Shown here: positions 10,782 through 20,369 of the stretch, one piece after another
Layout: the number at the start of each line of letters is the position of its first letter
Position numbering within the stretch: position 1 is the stretch's first letter
Source: Thioalkalivibrio sp.
GTDB taxonomy: Bacteria > Pseudomonadota > Gammaproteobacteria > Ectothiorhodospirales > Ectothiorhodospiraceae
Assembly (NCBI GenBank): GCA_011389655.1
Contig: JAABTX010000001.1
Span: forward strand, 21,958 to 85,957
DNA length: 64,000 nucleotides
Direction of reading: 5' to 3'
The notes under the pieces: generated by a model
What the model saw: only the letters and a program-made list of their open reading frames with translations
Databases searched by the model: none
Told to the model about the DNA's origin: nothing
Translations under genes and position numbers: made by a program

Positions 10782-10877
10782 GGCGCTGCGGCCCCGCGTC
10801 GGCTGCGCGGTCGCAGCCGGCGCGTTGCTTCCGGCCCCGACGTCGGATCCGTCCGGGCGACCGATCGGGAGGCTTCG

Positions 10878-12845
10878 ATGCCGGAGGTCGTGAGCCGCCA
10901 GGGATGCGCCGCGGTTCCATTGCCGGACCCCGCGATCACCGAGGCATTGCGCGTGCTCGGCAAGCGACGTCTTGCGCTTGCCATCCACGACAGCTGTCTT
11001 CCGGGTCTGCCCGGCGAGGACATCGGGCGGGGCGCGCTCTACAGCCGGGGGGCACTGGAATTCCTGGCCTTCCTGCGCGGCCTGGGTTTCGACAGCATCC
11101 AGTTGGGCCCCTTGGGACAGACGCCGCGCAACGACCCCTCGCCCTACAACGGCACCGTGTTCTCCCGGAACATCCTGAACCTGGATCCGGGCAGCCTGGC
11201 TGCCCGCGGTGAAGGGGCCGGCCTGCTCGATCCCGGCGCCCTCGAAGGCCGGGTCCGGGAGTGCCCCTGCGATGATGGATCCCGCAGCGTTCACGGCTAT
11301 GCCTTCGATGCCGGGCACGCAATGCTGGAGGAGATCCACCGAAACTTCGCGGCGGCGCGGCAACGGGGCGATCCGGGGGCCTTCAAGCTCGATGCGGAAC
11401 TACGTGTCTTTACCGCCCAGAATCGCGACTGGCTCCAACCCGACGCGCTCTATCACGTGCTCTGGCGGCACCATGGACAGAGGCGCCATCGGCACTGGCC
11501 GGTGATCGACCCCGCCTGTCCGGATGCGGACCTGTACCGGCATGTCGGCCAGGGATCGGACCCGTGCAGATCCCGCCGGGAGGCCCTGTTCGAGGCGCAT
11601 CGTGATGCGCTTGAACGCTATCGCCTGGGGCAGTTCCTGGTGCAGCGGCAGCACGCACGGTTCCACTCCGAGGCGAAGAGGCTCGGGCTAAGACTCTACG
11701 GCGATCTCCAGGTCGGTCTCTCGGACTGTGACGAGTGGATCCGTGGCGGATTGCTGCTGGCGGATTACCGCATGGGGGCGCCACCGAGCCGCACCAATCG
11801 CGACGGACAGCCCTGGGGCTACGGGGTGTACGACCCGGATCAGTATCGCGATGCCGACGGTGCCGCCGGTCCCGTGCTCCGCTTCATGCATGCCCGGATC
11901 GAAAAGATGCTCGGGGAGCTCGATGGCCTGCGCATCGATCACCCGCACGGTCTGGTGTGCCCCTGGGTGTACCGCGCCGATGATCCCGATCCGTATCACG
12001 CGGTGCAGCATGGCGCGCGCCTGTTCTCATCGCCACAGCTGCCCGATCACCCGACCCTTGCCCGTTATGCGCTCGTCGGGGTGGCGCAGTTGAACCAGTC
12101 TGTTCCCCGCCACGCGGACGACTGGGTGCGGTGGCTGCGGCCGGATCAGGTCGAGCGCTACGCGCCGTTGCTGGAGACGGTGGTGAAGGTGGTTCGGGAA
12201 CATGGCGGCTCGAGCGCGGACATCCCCTGCGAGGTGCTGAGCACATTGCCTCATCCGGTGGCGGCTGTCATCGGTCGCCTGGGGTTGGGTCGGTTTCGGG
12301 TGACGCAGAAGGCGGACCCCCGCAACCGTGACGACGTCTATCGCAGCGAGAACGCCGAGGCCCGGGACTGGATCATGGTCGGGACTCACGACACGCCGTC
12401 ACTCTGGCATCTGGCCCGCCGGTGGATGGAGGACGGTGAGCGGGCCCGGCAGGAGGCGGAGGATCTTGCCGCGCGACTCGTCACGCCGCCGGAACGGGAG
12501 CGCTTCGCGCGCGAATTGGCAGGGGATCGCAACAAGCTGGTGCATGCCAAGTGGGCGGATGCGTTCGCCAGCCCGGCAGAACAGGTCATGGTGTTCTTCG
12601 CCGATCTGCTCGGCCAGGAGCAGACCTACAACCGGGCCGGTTTCGTCGATGCCGAAAACTGGACCCTGCGGGTGCCGCGCGACTACGCGACGGCCTTCCC
12701 GCGTAAGGTGGCCCGGGGTGAGGCCCTGGACCTGCACTGCGTACTGGCCCTGGCGCTGCAGGCGCGAGGCCACGATTTCGCGGATATGCACCGCGAACTG
12801 ATCCAGCGTCTGCGCCAACGGGCTGATCGCTGGTGGACCGGGTGA
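10878..12845 (+). CDS. malQ: 4-alpha-glucanotransferase, GH77 (MalQ family, divergent)
   Basis: LALAIHDSCLPGLPGEDIGRG, FDSIQLGPLGQTPRNDPSPYNGTVFSRN, ELDGLRIDHPHGLVCPW (nucleophile region), MVGTHDTPSLW. Confidence 0.85.
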   Translation: MPEVVSRQGCAAVPLPDPAITEALRVLGKRRLALAIHDSCLPGLPGEDIGRGALYSRGALEFLAFLRGLGFDSIQLGPLGQTPRNDPSPYNGTVFSRNILNLDPGSLAARGEGAGLLDPGALEGRVRECPCDDGSRSVHGYAFDAGHAMLEEIHRNFAAARQRGDPGAFKLDAELRVFTAQNRDWLQPDALYHVLWRHHGQRRHRHWPVIDPACPDADLYRHVGQGSDPCRSRREALFEAHRDALERYRLGQFLVQRQHARFHSEAKRLGLRLYGDLQVGLSDCDEWIRGGLLLADYRMGAPPSRTNRDGQPWGYGVYDPDQYRDADGAAGPVLRFMHARIEKMLGELDGLRIDHPHGLVCPWVYRADDPDPYHAVQHGARLFSSPQLPDHPTLARYALVGVAQLNQSVPRHADDWVRWLRPDQVERYAPLLETVVKVVREHGGSSADIPCEVLSTLPHPVAAVIGRLGLGRFRVTQKADPRNRDDVYRSENAEARDWIMVGTHDTPSLWHLARRWMEDGERARQEAEDLAARLVTPPERERFARELAGDRNKLVHAKWADAFASPAEQVMVFFADLLGQEQTYNRAGFVDAENWTLRVPRDYATAFPRKVARGEALDLHCVLALALQARGHDFADMHRELIQRLRQRADRWWTG

Positions 12846-12966
12846 TGACATCGTTGGCGATGCGCGTGCGCCCGCGATCTTATGAACCGGCCCGCTCCTG
12901 GGTTCGGGGGCAGGTAGCGCAGGGAAGATCCCTGCTCGGGGTCACCCTTTCCGGAGGCGCCATGAC

Positions 12967-15627
12967 ATGAGTGCCCAGACCATCGACCAGCTCCTCTCTT
13001 CCCGTTCCGTATCCGAGGACCAGACGGCGATCGTCGTGATGAGCCGCGAGAGTTCCGACGCCACCTCGCGGGCGGCCCTTTTCGAACGGGCGGGCCGGCT
13101 GGCGGCCGGTCTGGAGAAAGCGGGGCTGGAGCGCGGCGACCGGATCGTGATCCTCGCTCCGAACAGTGCCGACTGGGTGGTCTCCGCGCTCGGGGTGATG
13201 AATGCCGGGGGCGCGTTGGTGCCGCTGGACACGCAGATGCCGCGCGAGGACCTGGAACATGCCCTCTCCGATTCCCAGCCGCGCTTCGTCTTCACCACGT
13301 CCAGGCTCGAGGACCGTCTGCCGGACGGTCTGGGCGATGTACCGGTCTACCTCCTGGATGCCGAGCCGGATGCCGCGGAGGCCTGGGAAGGTCTCCTGAA
13401 GGAGGAACCGGCGTCATCCGTCGCGGAATCGGACGATATCGCGGCCATCTTCTACACCTCCGGGACCACGGGGCCGCCGAAGGGCGTGCCACTGACGCAC
13501 CGGAACCTGAGCAGCAACGTGGAGGCGCTGTGCGAGCAGGAACTCGCGGACGACCGCGACCGGGTGCTCGTGCCGCTGCCGTTCCATCACGTGTATCCCT
13601 TCACGGTCGGCATCCTGATCCCCATGACCATCGGCGCGCCGATCATCGTGCCCTTCTCCCTGGTGGGACCGCAGATCGTGCGTGCGCTGCAGGAAGGCGA
13701 GGCGACCGTGATGCTGGGGGTGCCCCGGCTTTACGAGGCCATATGGCAGGCCCTGCAGGACAGGGTCTCGAGTCGCGGCCGAATCCCCGCGCTGGTGTTC
13801 CGGCAGACGCTGGGCGTGTCGCGGCTCGCGCGCCGCAGGCTCGGGCTGCGTCTGGGACGGAAGCTGTTCAAGGGCCTGCACAAGCGCCTGGCCCCGCGCC
13901 TGCGGCTGGTGGTCGCGGGCGGAGCCGCGCTGGACCCCGACCTCGGGCGCAACCTGCTGGCGCTGGGTTGGGAAGTCGGCACCGGCTACGGTCTCAGCGA
14001 GACCTCTCCGATCCTCACCTACAATCCGCCGGACCGCCTGAAGCTCGAGGCCGCCGGTCTCCCCCTGCCCGGAGTGGAACTCGCAATCGACGATTCCGAT
14101 TCCGGGGACGGGCGGGGCGAGCTGATGGTACGGGGGCCGAACGTGTTCGCGGGCTACCTGAATCTTCCCGGGAAGAACGAGGAGGACTTCGAGGAGGGCG
14201 GCTGGTTCCGCACCGGCGACACCGGCGAGATCGACGAGGACGGCTACCTGCACCTGCACGGTCGTGAATCCTCGATGATCCTGCTCTCCGGCGGGGAGAA
14301 CGTGGATCCGGAACGGGTGGAGGATACCCTGCAGGCGATCGAAGAGGTGCGGGAGATCGGCGTCCTTGAGCACGAAGATCGCCTGGCGGCGGTCGTGGTG
14401 CCGGAGTCGGACCTGCTGCGCGAGGTGACCGGCGAGGACCTCGAGCAGCGGGTCAGGGAAGTGGTGAAGAAGGCGGCGAAGGATCTGCCGAGCCATCACC
14501 GTCCGGGCGAACTGCGCATTGCCCTCGATCCGCTGCCCCGCACCCGCCTCGGCAAGCTGCGGCGGCACAAGCTGGAGGAGCTCTTCGAGGAGCTGGGGAA
14601 GGAAGACGCGGTATCCGAGGCACGACCCGAGCCGGTCTCCCCGGAGTCGATGGCGCCCGAGGACCAGCAGTTGCTGTCGGATCCGGGGGCGGAGAAGACC
14701 TGGAATTACCTCGCCGAGCGCTTCCACGATCTTCGCCTGACCCCGGACACCAGCCTCGCCGACGAACTGGGGATCGATTCGCTCAGCTGGGTGGACCTCA
14801 CGCTTGCGCTTCAGGATCGCGCCGGTATCGACCTCGACGACTCCGCGATCGAACGGGTCGAGACGGTCCGGGACCTCCTGCAGGAGGCGGCCGGGGCCTC
14901 CGAGGCCCGGGAGGGCCGGGGCGAACTGAAGAAGCAGCTCGAGGACCCGGAATCAATGCTCGACGAGGACCAGCGAAGGGCCCTGGAACCCCCGGGGCCG
15001 ACTCGCCGCGTCGTCGGTTGGCTGCTGCTGGGCCCTGCGCGGGTGCTCTCGCGCCTGTTGATGCGCGTAGAGGTGCGCGGCAGTCTTCCGGACGACGGCC
15101 CCTGCATCATCGCGCCGCGTCACCTGAGCTTCGTGGACCCCCTGGCGCTGCTGCCCGCTCTCGGCAGGCGGGACCTCGAGTCGCTCTACTGGGCGGGCCT
15201 GCAGGAGTACCTGTTTTCCAACCGGGTGTCACGGGCCTTCAGCCGGATCGCGCGGGTCCTGCCGATTGACCCCGGATCCGCACCGCGCAGGAGTCTCGCT
15301 CTGGCGGCGGCCTGCGTGGCGCGTGGCCACGGGCTGATCTGGTTTCCGGAAGGGCAGCGTTCTCCGGACGGCACGCTGCAGCGCCTGCGGCCCGGGATCG
15401 GGCTGGTTCTCGCCGCGCAGCCGGTGCCGGTGGTGCCGGTCTGGATCGACGGCACCCGGGAGGTGATGGCACCCGGGCAGCACTTCCCGCGTCCGGGCAG
15501 ACGGGTACGCGTGACCGTCGGCGATCCGGTCGCACCCGAGACCTACGGCAGCGACGAGCGCGAGATCGTGAAGGCCCTGCAGTCGGCGCTGGAGGATCTG
15601 GGCGAGTCATCGGAGGCGCGGGGATAA
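12967..15627 (+). CDS. AMP-dependent acyl ligase - acyl carrier protein - PlsC acyltransferase fusion
   Basis: Ligase P-loop IFYTSGTTGPPKGVPLTHRN and GWFRTGDTGEIDEDGYL; ACP segment LADELGIDSLSWVDLTLAL with DSL Ser; PlsC HX4D (APRHLSFVDPLAL) and FPEGQRSPDG. Confidence 0.9.
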   Translation: MSAQTIDQLLSSRSVSEDQTAIVVMSRESSDATSRAALFERAGRLAAGLEKAGLERGDRIVILAPNSADWVVSALGVMNAGGALVPLDTQMPREDLEHALSDSQPRFVFTTSRLEDRLPDGLGDVPVYLLDAEPDAAEAWEGLLKEEPASSVAESDDIAAIFYTSGTTGPPKGVPLTHRNLSSNVEALCEQELADDRDRVLVPLPFHHVYPFTVGILIPMTIGAPIIVPFSLVGPQIVRALQEGEATVMLGVPRLYEAIWQALQDRVSSRGRIPALVFRQTLGVSRLARRRLGLRLGRKLFKGLHKRLAPRLRLVVAGGAALDPDLGRNLLALGWEVGTGYGLSETSPILTYNPPDRLKLEAAGLPLPGVELAIDDSDSGDGRGELMVRGPNVFAGYLNLPGKNEEDFEEGGWFRTGDTGEIDEDGYLHLHGRESSMILLSGGENVDPERVEDTLQAIEEVREIGVLEHEDRLAAVVVPESDLLREVTGEDLEQRVREVVKKAAKDLPSHHRPGELRIALDPLPRTRLGKLRRHKLEELFEELGKEDAVSEARPEPVSPESMAPEDQQLLSDPGAEKTWNYLAERFHDLRLTPDTSLADELGIDSLSWVDLTLALQDRAGIDLDDSAIERVETVRDLLQEAAGASEAREGRGELKKQLEDPESMLDEDQRRALEPPGPTRRVVGWLLLGPARVLSRLLMRVEVRGSLPDDGPCIIAPRHLSFVDPLALLPALGRRDLESLYWAGLQEYLFSNRVSRAFSRIARVLPIDPGSAPRRSLALAAACVARGHGLIWFPEGQRSPDGTLQRLRPGIGLVLAAQPVPVVPVWIDGTREVMAPGQHFPRPGRRVRVTVGDPVAPETYGSDEREIVKALQSALEDLGESSEARG

Positions 15628-15631
15628 CCGA

Positions 15632-15650
15632 GGGGACGGGGAGGGACGGG
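15632..15650 (+). promoter_or_regulatory. Potential G-quadruplex motif GGGGACGGGGAGGGACGGG
   Basis: Four G-runs of at least 3 with loops of 1-2 nt on the sense strand, 5 nt after the stop of the acyl-ligase fusion and ~90 nt upstream of ppsA. Confidence 0.45.
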
Positions 15651-15666
15651 AACGCCGGAGGGGACG

Positions 15667-15692
15667 GGGGACAGATTGATAAATCTGTCCCC
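15667..15692 (+). repeat. Perfect inverted repeat GGGGACAGATT-GATA-AATCTGTCCCC (dispersed-repeat-like hairpin)
   Basis: 11-bp perfect arms, 4-nt loop, in the 114-bp gap before ppsA. Confidence 0.75.
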
Positions 15693-15741
15693 GGGGGGCC
15701 GGAGCCGGGGGGCCGCCAAACACGACAGGAGGACGTGAAAA

Positions 15742-18159
15742 ATGAGCGACAAAGCGCTGATTTTAAGCCTATCGGAACTGACCCAGAACGACTCGGATGA
15801 GGTGGGCGGCAAGAACGCGAGCCTCGGCGAGATGATCGCGACCCTCGAGGCACAGGGCATTCGCGTACCGGGAGGCTTTGCGACCACGGCCGCGGCCTAC
15901 TGGCGCTTCATCGACGACAACGGGCTTCGCGACCCGATCGCAGAGGCCATGGGCAAGCTGAAATCCGACCAGTCCAACCTGAAGTCCGTCGGCGCGGAAG
16001 TGCGCGGCATGATCGAGAAGGGGCACTGGCCGGAGGACCTCGAACACGCGATCGTCGAGGCCTACGATGAAATGCGGCGCGAGACCGGCAGTAAGGAGCT
16101 GGATGTTGCGGTGCGTTCCTCGGCCACGGCGGAGGATCTCCCCAGCGCCAGCTTCGCAGGCCAGCTCGAGACCTACCTGAACATACGGGGGCACGAGGCC
16201 CTGCTCGCTGCCTGCCGGAACTGCTACGCCTCCCTGTTCACGAATCGCGCCATCGCCTATCGGGAGCGGCAGGGCTTTGATCACCTGCAGATCGCGCTGT
16301 CCGTTGGGGTCCAGCGGATGGTGCGTTCCGACAAGGCCGGATCGGGGGTGATGTTCTCGCTGGACACGGAGACCGGGTATCCCGGGGTGGTCCTGATCAA
16401 TGCCGCCTGGGGCCTGGGCGAGACGGTGGTGCAAGGCAGCGTCGATCCGGACGAATACCACGTGTTCAAGCCACTCCTTGCGCAGGCGAAGCCGGAGGGC
16501 CCGCTGCTGCCGATCATCGAAAGGCGTCTCGGGGGCAAGGAGATCAAGCTGGTCTATGCCCGCAAGAAGGGGGACGAGAGTCCCGCGCGGACCGTGGAGA
16601 CCACGAAGAAGGAGCGCGCCGCCTTCGTGCTGTCGGACCCGGAGATCCTGACGCTCGGCCGCTGGGGCGCGCTGATCGAGGCCCATTACGGCAAGCCGAT
16701 GGATATCGAATGGGCCAAGGACGGGGAGAGCGGCGACCTGTTCATCGTGCAGGCGCGCCCGGAGACCGTGCATTCGCAGAGGGCCAACGAACCGTTCCGC
16801 TCCTGGAGGCTGGTGTCCCGGGGCAAGAAACTGGTTGAGGGTGTGGCCATCGGCGACTCGGTGGCGACCGGCGCGGTCCGGGTGCTGAAGAGCCCGGAGG
16901 AGAGCGGCAAGCTGCGCCAGGGGGACGTGCTGGTCACCGGCATGACCGATCCGGACTGGGTGCCCGTGATGAAGAAGGCGGCGGCGCTGGTCACCGATCA
17001 GGGTGGACGCACCAGCCACGCGGCGATCGTCTCCCGGGAGCTGGGTCTGACGGCGGTGGTCGGTGCCGGAGATGCCAGCTCGAGCCTGAAGGACGGGCAG
17101 GAGGTGACGGTCTCCTGCGCCGAGGGGCAGCGGGGGTTCGTCTACGAGGGCGAATCGGAGGTGGAGGTCAGCGAAACCGATCCCGACGAGGTCGAGGACA
17201 CGCGGACCGACATCATGATCAACCTCGCGAACCCTGGTGCGGCCTACCGCTGGTGGCGGCTGCCTGCGAAGGGAATCGGGCTGGCCCGAATCGAGTTCAT
17301 CATCGGCAACGACATCAAGGTGCACCCGCTGGCCCTGATGCACCCGGATCGCGTCGAGGACAAGGCCGCGAGGAAGACGATGGCCGAACTGATCCGCGGT
17401 TACGAGGATGGTGCGACATTCTTCGTCGACCGCATGGCACGGGGAATCGCCCGGCTGGCGGCTGCACAGTGGCCAAATCCCGCAATCGTCCGGCTCTCGG
17501 ACTTCAAGACCAACGAATACGCCGGCCTGATCGGGGGGCGTGGCTTCGAGCCGGAAGAGGCCAATCCGATGCTGGGCTGGCGGGGTGCGAGCCGTTATGT
17601 GGACGGCCCCTATGCCGAGGCCTTCGCGCTCGAATGTGCCGCGGTGCGTCGTGCCCGGGAGGAGATCGGCCTGGAGAATATCCGGGTGATGATCCCCTTC
17701 TGCCGAACGGTCGACGAGGCCGACCGCGTGCTGGCCACGATGGCGGAGCACGGGCTGGTGCGCGGCAAGGCAGGACTGGAGATCTACATGATGGTCGAGA
17801 TCCCGTCGAACGTGATCCTGGCGCGCGACTTCGGGGCCCGGGTCGACGGCTTCTCCATCGGGACCAACGACCTGACCCAGCTGGTGCTGGGTGTCGACCG
17901 CGACAACGATCTCCTCGCGTCGCTGTTCGATGCCCGCGATCCTGCGGTGAAGGCCGCGATCGCCGAGCTGCTGGAAAAGGCGCGGGATGTCGGCGTAAAG
18001 ACCGGCCTGTGCGGTCAGGCCCCGAGCGATCACCCCGAGTTCGCCGCGTTTCTGGTGGAGCAGGGAATCGACAGCATCTCGGTGAGCCCGGACAGCTTCA
18101 TGGCCGTGAAACGGATCGTGGCCCGGGCCGAAGCGAAAAAGGGCTCGCGGGATGAGTGA
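15742..18159 (+). CDS. ppsA: Phosphoenolpyruvate synthase
   Basis: GGKNASLGEM, DQGGRTSHAAIVSRELG (phospho-His), GFSIGTNDLTQLVLGVDRD, GLCGQAPSDHPEF. Confidence 0.97.
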   Translation: MSDKALILSLSELTQNDSDEVGGKNASLGEMIATLEAQGIRVPGGFATTAAAYWRFIDDNGLRDPIAEAMGKLKSDQSNLKSVGAEVRGMIEKGHWPEDLEHAIVEAYDEMRRETGSKELDVAVRSSATAEDLPSASFAGQLETYLNIRGHEALLAACRNCYASLFTNRAIAYRERQGFDHLQIALSVGVQRMVRSDKAGSGVMFSLDTETGYPGVVLINAAWGLGETVVQGSVDPDEYHVFKPLLAQAKPEGPLLPIIERRLGGKEIKLVYARKKGDESPARTVETTKKERAAFVLSDPEILTLGRWGALIEAHYGKPMDIEWAKDGESGDLFIVQARPETVHSQRANEPFRSWRLVSRGKKLVEGVAIGDSVATGAVRVLKSPEESGKLRQGDVLVTGMTDPDWVPVMKKAAALVTDQGGRTSHAAIVSRELGLTAVVGAGDASSSLKDGQEVTVSCAEGQRGFVYEGESEVEVSETDPDEVEDTRTDIMINLANPGAAYRWWRLPAKGIGLARIEFIIGNDIKVHPLALMHPDRVEDKAARKTMAELIRGYEDGATFFVDRMARGIARLAAAQWPNPAIVRLSDFKTNEYAGLIGGRGFEPEEANPMLGWRGASRYVDGPYAEAFALECAAVRRAREEIGLENIRVMIPFCRTVDEADRVLATMAEHGLVRGKAGLEIYMMVEIPSNVILARDFGARVDGFSIGTNDLTQLVLGVDRDNDLLASLFDARDPAVKAAIAELLEKARDVGVKTGLCGQAPSDHPEFAAFLVEQGIDSISVSPDSFMAVKRIVARAEAKKGSRDE

Positions 18160-18225
18160 GGCGCAAAGTCCTAGCCCGGCTGCGGTGTCCGTGAACACCC
18201 CCACGCAGAAATCCGAGGAAATGCC

Positions 18226-19155
18226 ATGCAACCCGTGATCACGCTCACGATGAATCCCGCACTGGACGTCAGCACCTCGGTCGACGAGGTGGTCAGTACA
18301 CACAAGCTTCGCTGTTCGGGTGCCCGCTTTGATCCCGGCGGCGGTGGCGTCAATGTCGCCCGCGTGATCGCGCGCCTGGGAGGCAGGGCCACCGCCCTCT
18401 TTGCCGTGGGCGGCGCCATCGGCGACGTGTACTGGGGGTTGCTGGAGGCCGAGCTGGACCGGGCGCGGCCGATCGAAATCGAGGGCAACACCCGCCAGAG
18501 CTTCAACGTGAACGAGGAATCCACCGGCAAAGAGTACCGCTTCGTGCTGGAAGGCCCGAAATGGCAGGATAGGGAGTGGCGCGGGGCTCTGGATCGCGTT
18601 GAGGAGGCGCTGTCGGAAGGAGAGTACCTGGTGGTGAGCGGCAGTCTGCCGGACGGGGTTCCCGACGACTTCACGGCCCGGGTGGCCCGACTCGCGAAGC
18701 GGGCAGGAGCCCGGTGCGTCGTCGATGCCTCCGGTGCCGCGCTGGAGGCGGCACTGGACGAAGGGGTCTTCCTGGTCAAGCCCAACAAGCGGGAGCTGCG
18801 CGATCTCACCGGGGCACGCCTGGATTCCCGGGAGGAGCAGGAAGACGTGTTGCGGCGGATCCTGGAAGATGACGGCTCCGAGATCGTCGTGCTGAGCCTT
18901 GGCGGTGACGGCGCGCTGTTTGCGTCGAGTGACGGCATCTTTCACCTCGCCGCCCCGGAGGTGGAGGCCCGCAGCGCGGTGGGTGCCGGCGACAGTTTCC
19001 TGGCTGCGCTGGTCCTGCGCCTCGCCGCGGGCGACTCACTCGAGGATGCCGGCCGCCACGCGGTGGCGGCAGGCGCGGCTGCGCTGCTGAGCGAGGGTAC
19101 CGAATTATGCCGGGCCGAGGATGTCGAGCGGGTTTACCGGGAGCTTTCATCCTGA
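18226..19155 (+). CDS. PfkB-family sugar-phosphate kinase (1-phosphofructokinase/6-phosphofructokinase II type)
   Basis: ITLTMNPALDVS, GGGGVNVARVIARLGG, VKPNKRELRDLTG, SAVGAGDSFLAALVL. Confidence 0.92.
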   Translation: MQPVITLTMNPALDVSTSVDEVVSTHKLRCSGARFDPGGGGVNVARVIARLGGRATALFAVGGAIGDVYWGLLEAELDRARPIEIEGNTRQSFNVNEESTGKEYRFVLEGPKWQDREWRGALDRVEEALSEGEYLVVSGSLPDGVPDDFTARVARLAKRAGARCVVDASGAALEAALDEGVFLVKPNKRELRDLTGARLDSREEQEDVLRRILEDDGSEIVVLSLGGDGALFASSDGIFHLAAPEVEARSAVGAGDSFLAALVLRLAAGDSLEDAGRHAVAAGAAALLSEGTELCRAEDVERVYRELSS

Positions 19156-19209
19156 GGTCACCCGGCACCCTCACCCAGCGAAGTTCCAGACTGTGCATGG
19201 AGACGTGGA

Positions 19210-19839
19210 ATGGACCAGACGAATACGATATTCATGCTGGACGACGACAAGGCGACGCGCCGCTCGCTGGCATTGGCCCTCGAGCTCGCCGGTTACCGGA
19301 TAAGGACCTACGCGTCGGCGGAAGACATGCTGGCGGACCTGGATCCGGAACAGCCCGGCTGTCTCCTGCTGGACCTGCGGATGCCGGGCATCAGCGGCCT
19401 CGAGGTCCAGGAGATGCTGAACGCTCGGGGCTGCACGATGCCCGTGATCTTCATGTCGGCCTTCGCGGCCGTTCCCGCGACCGTGCGGGCAATCAGGGGT
19501 GGCGCCATCGATTTCCTTGAGAAGCCGTGCCCGATGGAGGTGCTCACCGAGCGCATCGAACACGCCCTCGAGATCGATCGGAGCCAGCGGGGAGAGCGGA
19601 ATTGGCAGGGGCACATTCGGAGTCGGGCCGCCGAGCTGACCCGGCGTGAGGCGGAGGTCCTGCACTTCGTCACCGAAGGGCTCAGCAACAAGGAGGCCGC
19701 CAGGCAACTCCACATCAGTCCGAGGACCGTCGAGAAATACCGGGCACGCGTGATGGAGAAGATGGAGGCGGAGAGCATCCCCGAGCTCTGCCGGATGGCT
19801 TCGGTCCTCTCTGATGCGGATCCGGCCCCCCGCCCCTGA
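19210..19839 (+). CDS. FixJ-type response regulator, LuxR-family HTH (orphan)
   Basis: Receiver FMLDDDKATRRSL...LLLDLRMPGISGLEV...FLEKPC; HTH LTRREAEVLHFVTEGLSNKEAARQLHISPRTVEKYRARVMEKM. No kinase nearby. Confidence 0.92.
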   Translation: MDQTNTIFMLDDDKATRRSLALALELAGYRIRTYASAEDMLADLDPEQPGCLLLDLRMPGISGLEVQEMLNARGCTMPVIFMSAFAAVPATVRAIRGGAIDFLEKPCPMEVLTERIEHALEIDRSQRGERNWQGHIRSRAAELTRREAEVLHFVTEGLSNKEAARQLHISPRTVEKYRARVMEKMEAESIPELCRMASVLSDADPAPRP

Positions 19840-19872
19840 CGAGCACCCGCGGCAGGGGCCCGCACAGGTGCG

Positions 19873-20199
19873 TCAAACGTGGGGGTGGGCACTTTCCATG
19901 AGGGGCGGGCCGGCGCGCATCAGTATCTCGGCCGATGACAGGGAATTGTCACGGAAACTGATCCAGATCCCGTCGGGCCAGCGTCGGGTAACGGTTCCCA
20001 GGAGATGGTGGCCGTCGCCGTCGGCGTAGGGTTCGGGAAAGACGATCGCAACCGTGCTGCCGGCAATGGGACCCGTGTACTCGAGGAAGACGCCATTGCG
20101 GCAGAGCTTTCGGGTCTCCACGCGGGCCACGGGCTCGTTGTCGCTTTCCAGGAGAACATTCGTGCGTACCCAGATGCAATCGTCAGCCTCTTGCCTCAT
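19873..20199 (-). CDS. PilZ-like domain protein (tentative)
   Basis: Internal start MRQEADDCIWVRTNVLLES...VETRKLCRNGVFLEYTGPIAGSTVAIVFPEP...ITF-like end; short beta-rich protein resembling PilZ. Confidence 0.45.
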   Translation of the reverse strand: MRQEADDCIWVRTNVLLESDNEPVARVETRKLCRNGVFLEYTGPIAGSTVAIVFPEPYADGDGHHLLGTVTRRWPDGIWISFRDNSLSSAEILMRAGPPLMESAHPHV

Positions 20200-20302
20200 C
20201 TTCGTTCTCCTACACAGCCTTGTCAGAAAGGAGTCCGTACGCCGGAATCGGCGACACGACGCTTCGTTCAAACAAGAGCCTAATGTGGAGCCGATGCCGC
20301 GT

Positions 20303-20336
20303 GTAAGGCAGGCAAGCACCTAGGTATAACTACCCA
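20303..20336. promoter_or_regulatory. 34-bp motif copy A (GTAAGGCAGGCAAGCACCTAGGTATAACTACCCA), CCTAGG palindromic core
   Basis: 27/34 identical to the motif at 21007-21040; each lies ~100-165 bp upstream of a minus-strand gene. Confidence 0.6.
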
Positions 20337-20369
20337 CGGTGATCGTCATCAGCAATGCCCCGGCGGGGT

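Noticed and set aside
15769-18945. 1058-aa antisense ORF over ppsA and pfkB
   Set aside because: Covers two unmistakable genes; no family motif.
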